DNA of 64,000 nt from Owenia fusiformis (Eukaryota > Annelida > Polychaeta > Sabellida > Oweniidae), in the NCBI GenBank assembly GCA_903813345.2, contig CAIIXF020000006.1, forward strand, positions 2,914,001 through 2,978,000, read 5' to 3'. Shown piece after piece: positions 57,784 through 64,000 of the stretch. The first letter of the stretch is position 1. Every line of letters starts with the position of its first letter. The notes below the pieces were generated by a model. The model was not told the DNA's origin, searched no databases, and saw only the letters and a list, made by a program, of their open reading frames with translations. Made by a program: the position numbers and the translations under genes.

Positions 57784-59537
57784 GTATATTAGTGTAGTTA
57801 CACGTAAAAAACAAATAAATTAAAAACTTTAAAATTTTTTAATTGAAGCAGTAAATATTTCTCGTATTTTGATTGGCTCATTGAAAATTTCATGACATAC
57901 CCCATGTAAGTTATATGTTACCAGATACTAGTGACATCTTTGAATAGATATAAATTATAAATTGTTGCAACTTATAGTACTACGGATATAGTTACTTCAA
58001 ACTTCAAAGATAGTGTAAATGAATCTGGGGAATAGGCACTAGGCATGGTAATTACCTAAATTTACTTTATTGAATTTCCATGAATTTGTTCTCACTGGTA
58101 GGGGTGTATGTGTAAGTCTTGTAAGTATTCTGGATGTTTTTAATATCATTATTAATTTGTCATTGAATGGATAAAAACATGCATCACACTCCCATGCAGC
58201 GCTAGTCTTCTATTATCCCGAGACACTGCTTGAGAGTTTGAACATGCATGATTTTCTCACTTTTAATTTCTAAGAAAGTATTAATCCATATCCATGGGCT
58301 TAGATTCTCACCATTGTTCTCAGGGCAATTCTTGCAAAAACCTCTAACCAATCAATCAATGTTACATAACAATATTGGCTTTTTAAAAAATATAATTTTT
58401 TAATAAGTATCTTTAATTGAAAAACATAAAAGACAATTAATTCTTTTAAGTATTTATTAATTCTATTTATTAATAAACTACTCTTTTAAAGGAAGAAATA
58501 AATAACATTTTAACATGAATTCTGAACTGACAAGATTTTGAATACAGATATAGAATACAGAGCAGACAAATGAATTCATAGTTATTGAAATCATTTAAAC
58601 TAGATTCATAAAATGAGACAGTACACTATTTTCAATTACATCAAGACAAACACCAATTAACAATATTCATGTCTTCAATTTCGATGCTATACATATTCAA
58701 AGTTAATTTCCTATGAGGAATCATTTATTCTCTTGTCAATTCCCTCACATTCCTGCCCCCCCCCCCTAGACCCCCCCATGTTTTAATAAACTGTAACTTC
58801 ATGTACTTCAAGTAATCAGTCTATACCATCCTATCCATAACCCCAATTCACCCTACAACACAACAATATTAATACTCTATAGGTTGCCCCATATACATAT
58901 TTAATGTATTTATGTATCAATTATGTCTTAATGTACTGTAGAAATGTACATGTACTTAAAAGGTAACAATTAATAAGTAAAAAGGCTTTTTTCTTACAAC
59001 ACTTGAGGCTACTTTATGTAAAGTCCAAGAGTTTTGACTTAACTAAATTAAAATATTTCATTTTTTAGGATAAATAGTTTTTAAAAATGAACACCACTTT
59101 TTATTGCTATTGAATCCAAACATTTCTGTATTTTCAATCTTCAATAAGCATATTGATCAGATAATTTCTTTTTTCAGGTAGGCTATCACATTTTGAAAAT
59201 ATTGTTTCCAATAAGCTCCTCCCTCCAGTCCTCTGCATCCTTTTTAATGAGCAATATACAACAACTGTGCAAATGTTCTAAAATTCTTTTGATGAGCTTT
59301 TTGTGAATTAACCATTTTCTAATAGCATATAAAAATACCAGCATTACTGAACCTTTGATATACACGCATTCAAAGTATATGAGGGGCTAACCTGTCTACA
59401 ATATATAAATTTTACGATTACACATTTACAATAAAGACCTAACCATGATAGAGAATAATAAGAAACCCAATTACATCACATCCAACTCGAACAAAAAATG
59501 ACTTATGTAATTTTGACTATGCCATGGTGTACATGTA

Positions 59538-60602
59538 CGAGGGTTGTCCCAGAAGTAATGCACTATGTGCTCTAACTTTATCAATGATTGATATTTTTCC
59601 ATGAACTTTTCAGTAAATGTTCCTTAGAGACATTTTGAATATTCTAAAAAATTTCATGTTGACTGATGAAACTATATTGATGTTATAATAAAATCAAGTT
59701 GGTGAGTTTGGGTAGGGCGGGGCAGGTTATACAGTCACGTCAAAATGCATAAAAAATTTAAAATATGAAATAATTAATCAACAAATACCACTTGGTGAAG
59801 CTAAAAGAAGTATGCTCAAAAATACATTTTAAGATACTAAATTACTATGAGCACATCCTAGATTTAATGGATGTATATTGCACAGTGTCCCAATTCAAAT
59901 TTTCCCAAAATATTGCCCTTTGCATGCTATGTACTTTTGATGCCTGTCAGGTCAAACACTCTCGGCAATTTCTTCATTGTGACTTGTGGAGTTTTTGCCT
60001 CCAATGTTTGGAGTTGTCATACAGGGTCAAATCGTCTCTTTTAAATCTCTTCTGCCACCCCATAGTTGTAGTTCTATCTGGTATACACTCCTTATATAAT
60101 TTCTTCATGGTAGCATTGTTTTGCGTGGCTGTGAGTCTAAGTGAAGTATGAAATTAGGCCACCAAACGCAAGGCCGCCTGTTATCAGGTGAGAATTGCAG
60201 CCATTTTTGCAATTTCTTGACTGTGACTGTACTTGAATTCGTGACTATTGAAATGTGGTATTATGACATTACAGTGCTAAATGTCATTATTCATACTTGG
60301 TTAACATCATGCTGAATAAATTTAACAATTTCCCAAACATTTTGACTATTTAAAGGAAAGAAATATTAATAAAATAACACTTTAGATCTTTTCATAATTA
60401 TAAAAATTGGTACCTGCCCCGCCCACCCCTACCCCAATGTTGTTATAGCAACCATATAAAGACTTAATATTAATGTTGGATGTTGAAACTTCAGGATATA
60501 ATAGATAAAACTTCAATTGTTATATACACAAAATTTCAGCTGAATTGAAGAATATTAAAAAAAGTTAGAGCATATAGTGCATTACTTCTGGGACAACCCT
60601 CG
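59538..60602 (-). mobile_element. mariner-like element, decayed
   Basis: 1,065 bp with TA on each side and inverted ends CGAGGGTTGTCCCAGAAGTA, a mariner-type terminus. The minus strand near 59,950-60,150 has broken transposase-like pieces (WQKRFKR, DNSKHWRQKLHKS). The 119-residue plus-strand frame at 59792 is antisense and not a gene. It lies just outside the duplication. Confidence 0.7.
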
Positions 60603-61457
60603 TATACAATCACATTTATGATGGGAGTAGACTTTCTAGAGAGTGGCTCCAATATCAGCAATATCTCTGCATAAACAGATATTATGTTTTTTATATTTTT
60701 GATGATGAATGAATGATCCGTCTAACACTTTATGAATTCTTATGGTATCTTATATCATGTTTTAAATCATTTGGGATAATTTTACTTCTCAGTTATTTGA
60801 TGTATCAATCATAGTACCATTTATCAAAATATTTTCTATTTCGAAAAATGAGCAAGAATACAGAGATTAGAGCTACCTACTAAGTAGAATTTGACTGGCC
60901 AAATTTTCAAAATTATTTTTTCTATTGCTTCTAGATTTCTCTCAAAACAGTCTTCTCTGTTCTTCATGATTTTGGTACACATGTCAGTATATAGTACCCT
61001 CGACAGCCACATGAAAACCATCAATTCTTCAATTAGCCTAAAATATTTATGAAACAATATTGTAAAAAGGAAAGTAAATGTGTAATTAGAATTTCTCAAA
61101 GCTTCAATATGAGCCAGATTTGACATGATTCAGAAGTGGCTGTTTGGGGTACTATATTAAGCAGATACCTTTTAATATTGGATTATGCTTTAAGATCTGC
61201 TAGAGTAAAATGATGTCCTGAAATTGCACTGAATGTTTTGAGTGAGATCCTACTACATGTAGATGTATGTTAAAATATGCCTAGTAGTACAGAATTGTGA
61301 TGACAGGGAGCTAAATATTCCCCAACCAAGTGCAATCATTGTCTCACAAAATGATCCAAGAACTGACACTATTTCTGGGTCTATATACCATGTTGCAGTT
61401 AGAAAATATCATACAAGAATATTTGAATTATTTTAAGATCCTAGGAATATATCTATG

Positions 61458-63819
61458 TTATTCTGGTCCAAATGTCATTTGGCTTGGTCCATGCATTTTC
61501 ATGTATCTTCTATACATCTTGTGTCTGGAATTTTCAGCTAGTTTAATTTTCATCTCTTCTTCCTTTTGCTGTTTCCATTCCTGAAAAAAGTATTTTGTTC
61601 ATACACAAAACAATTTCAGTACTGATCTCCACAATTCAACACAGATTTTAGCATTGTCTTAATGATGACCAGTGCTGAAAATATTTTGCTGATTAACTGA
61701 TAAACCCTTTGTGTTTATAAACACTCTATTTAAAAATGTTCTCTTTACAACTGATAAGGCCCGGTGAGATATTATTCCTTAACATTAGAGTTCCACATTA
61801 CCAAATGTTGCTTTTTGTGCTCTTAGTTATAATTTATGTACAGCCAGATATTCTATTGGGTAAGACATATTAGCTAGTATTCTACTTTTGTATTATCTTT
61901 AACTTGTGCAAACATTACTAGTTATAACTTGTTATTGCATCAAATGTCATTTCAATATCTTACCAGAAAATTCTCTTTTATCCAAAGTTCAGATTCTAAA
62001 AAGTATTCTATTTCAGATTCATCTTGAGCCTGAAAAACAAACACATTATGTTTAATAGTGAGTGAAATTCTGCGCTAATGGCCGATGTGAAAAAGTCAGT
62101 CCACCGTAGTAGGAAACCCATGATCCCTCGCTTCCTTGCAATTACCTACATATTACCTCGTATTATGATGGCATTCTTTGCAAATCACATAATATAGGAG
62201 CATGCCTATTGTAATTATATGGACACAAGCTTGATTCATTGATCTCTTCACTTCTAGACACTAGAATTCTTTAAAATTTTCTCCACCTTTTTTACACATG
62301 TGAGTTTTAAAACATAAGTCATTATGTGAACATTGAATTAAAACTGTCAAAGTAAGGACAATTTTAGAGGCAGTTTAAACATTTTATGGGGTCTTTAAAT
62401 TCTTTTTATAGATACTTACATCCCATTGGCTCTGTGAGAGTTTCATATATTTTCTAATAATATATATTTGTTCCTCCTCCCCATAGTCTTGTCTACATAT
62501 AGTGAACTTCCATATCCACCTGGCGTACCAGTAGATATACATCACTAAGTAGTAAGGGCTGAATAAAATGAGCAACCACAACACACCATATATATCTGGC
62601 TTGCTATAGCCACCTCTGAAAAATACAACATAGAAGCATTTAATAATTGTTTGAGTTTAAACAGAAATAAAAGGACCTGTCCTTAATCAGATGTAACCCT
62701 TGTAAGGAGAGCTCAGAAATTGATCAATGAAAATGAATTCATATATAAATTGTATTTCAACATCTGGCCAGAGATAATCAATTTGTAGAGTTTATTTCCT
62801 TTTATTAAGAAGTATTAAAGCCATGCCCAGATTGGCTTGTATCATGGCTTAAGAATGAAAATTGAAGGTCGTTCTATAGGTTTTATATTTAAGTATAATG
62901 AGGTAATTCAACCGAGCTAATCACTGTAATCAGTAATCAGCCTACACGTTTAATCAGTGATACAGACAATAGAAAATTTACTCACTTTATATCCATCTTT
63001 TCTGCAACTATATTACGCAGCACTGCCTCTTCCTCTTCACGGATTTCCTCCTAAAATTTAAACATAATTTTTCTAAAATCTTACACATTTCTAGTAATCA
63101 ACTTTGTCACCTTCTTCACATCAATACTATTACCAACCACCTGATAACTCTCTGAGCCAATCAGAGTCTGTTGTTCCAATCATGCTTCAGTGATCAATAT
63201 CGTTACATTTTAAAATACATCAAAAACTGTAATATTTGAACATCTGCATAATATGAGCCCGTCTCAATATGGACACTTTTCATAGTCCCATTTACTCCCT
63301 TGAAACCTTGATATCTGAACAACTGCTATTCAAAACACCATGTTTTGCAGGGCCCAATGGCGTTCAGATTAGACAGATTTTATGTACTGTTAACAGCCAA
63401 CCCTCATATGTAAAACACACTAGCCAATCAGAACTTGTTGTTCAATTCTTCCATTCCATTTAAATTAAGCCAAAACAGAATATTCTCTTTTAATTTACCC
63501 TGTTACCATGGTGATTATTCTGAACTTGAAATGTAAAAACTTATAAGTTAGCATTTATGAACAGCCAGATTGTATATTGACATGACATATAAACAAATTT
63601 AGCAAGTCACAAATGAAGTCTCAAAATGTCAAAGTTGTCCCAAAATGTTGCAAATTTCAGACTGGCCATCTCCCATACCTTAGATTTTGATCTGTCCCTC
63701 TTTTTCTGCGTGTTCAGGAGTCCTTCTTTCTTAGCTATTTGTTGGGCTTGTAGTCTGTACTTGGGAACTGTCACCAGGTATTTAATTGCAGTGTGGTAGT
63801 TGTTCCATGCTGACCAATA
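61458..63819 (-). CDS. DNAJC25: DNAJC25-like ER membrane J-protein (5' end off window)
   Basis: Exons in transcript order: 63679-63819, 62986-63050, 62420-62615, 61964-62029, 61458-61580 with TAA at 61458-61460. All splice sites are GT-AG and phases chain to 196 codons. Exon residues YWSAWNNYHTAIKYLVTVPK, a KEEG-type basic segment, GGYSKPDIYG, the hydrophobic LLILFSPYYLVMYIYWYARW (membrane segment), YGEEEQIYIIRKYMKLSQSQ, ESELWIKENF and YRRYMKMHGPSQMTF match what I recall of the C-terminal two thirds of DNAJC25. The J domain with its HPD loop should lie in exons beyond 64,000. Known of the family: multi-pass ER J-protein, poorly characterised. It lies upstream of the MEGF8 duplication on the same strand, in single-copy sequence. 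60,836-61,457 is presumably 3' UTR or flank; the 96-residue frame there is not supported as coding. Confidence 0.88.
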
Positions 63820-64000
63820 CTAAATTTGAAAAATCATTGTAAAAAACACTTCATTTTCATCAACAAACGCTTCTTTGACATATCCAAAAGTCATTGGAAG
63901 GTTATCCCTGCAATTTACTTTGCACAGTTCGGAGGCTTAAAGGATGAGTCTGGGAATGAGTCTGGGTATCGACTTAGAAAATATTGAAAATTGTAATGTC

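Larger units (their letters stand above)
24466..59464. repeat. Tandem duplication unit 2 (with MEGF8 copy B)
   Basis: Unit 2 runs from the junction (24466) to TAAGAA at 59459-59464, after which the sequence is unique. It is about 35 kb, longer than unit 1 because of several mobile-element insertions. The left edge joins exon 18 sequence directly to far-upstream flank, the structure expected of a direct tandem duplication. Confidence 0.85.

Noticed and set aside
59792-60151. 119-residue plus-strand frame
   Set aside because: Antisense to a decayed mariner-like transposase.
60836-61126. 96-residue minus-strand frame below DNAJC25
   Set aside because: Lies beyond the DNAJC25 stop; no family likeness; probably 3' UTR or flank.

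Overview
This is a 64 kb piece of an animal genome: AT-rich, with many introns, GT-AG splice sites and dense transposon insertions. The reading frames recover large conserved animal proteins (MEGF8, DNAJC25). The protein style and the transposon mix suggest an invertebrate, perhaps a mollusc or other lophotrochozoan, but nothing here settles the species.

All host genes run on the minus strand. From right to left: (1) the 3' five coding exons of a DNAJC25-like ER membrane J-protein gene (61.46-63.82 kb, 5' end off the right edge); (2) MEGF8 copy B (24.43-51.88 kb), 18 exons giving an open 1,342-codon frame that stops just after a duplication breakpoint inside its second CUB domain; (3) MEGF8 copy A (0.46-18.13 kb), 27 consecutive in-phase exons (about 1,899 codons), whose 3' part continues off the left edge. 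B and A are the two halves of a direct tandem duplication. Unit 1 is about 4.64-24.47 kb and unit 2 about 24.47-59.46 kb. All three breakpoint sequences share the 6-mer TAAGAA. Exon lengths and phases match one for one; only exons 6 and 10 differ, each by a frame-preserving 6 bp.

The units differ mainly in their mobile DNA. Unit 2 alone carries a 9.35 kb virus-derived element in intron 1 of copy B (42,275-51,622), a 5.5 kb TIR element in intron 14, a 1.3 kb insertion with a nested hAT-like MITE in intron 16, hairpin elements amplified inside a 1,061 bp duplication that copied half of a CUB exon, and a 5.5 kb nested insertion upstream of the gene. Unit 1 alone carries a truncated LINE, a composite insertion with a foldback element, a retroelement relic and a 92 bp tandem array built from a splice acceptor plus exon start.

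The most notable object is the virus-derived element. It has 524/525 bp terminal inverted repeats starting AG and ending CT and a 6 bp target duplication (TCTACA); the paralogous intron of copy A shows a near-match to the empty site. Its minus-strand genes form a Polinton/adintovirus-type particle module: double-jelly-roll major capsid protein, a short penton-like protein, adenain-like cysteine protease, FtsK/HerA-type packaging ATPase and small basic proteins. It has no family-B DNA polymerase and no integrase. On the plus strand it has two identical copies of an intron-containing gene with two PC4-like ssDNA-binding modules, a small intron-containing membrane glycoprotein gene, and a tRNA-Pro-like gene followed by a run of T. 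One TIR plus the PC4-like gene is duplicated in tandem (1,372 bp). The open frames imply a young or recently active element that must borrow replication and integration functions, or use a strategy not obvious from its genes.
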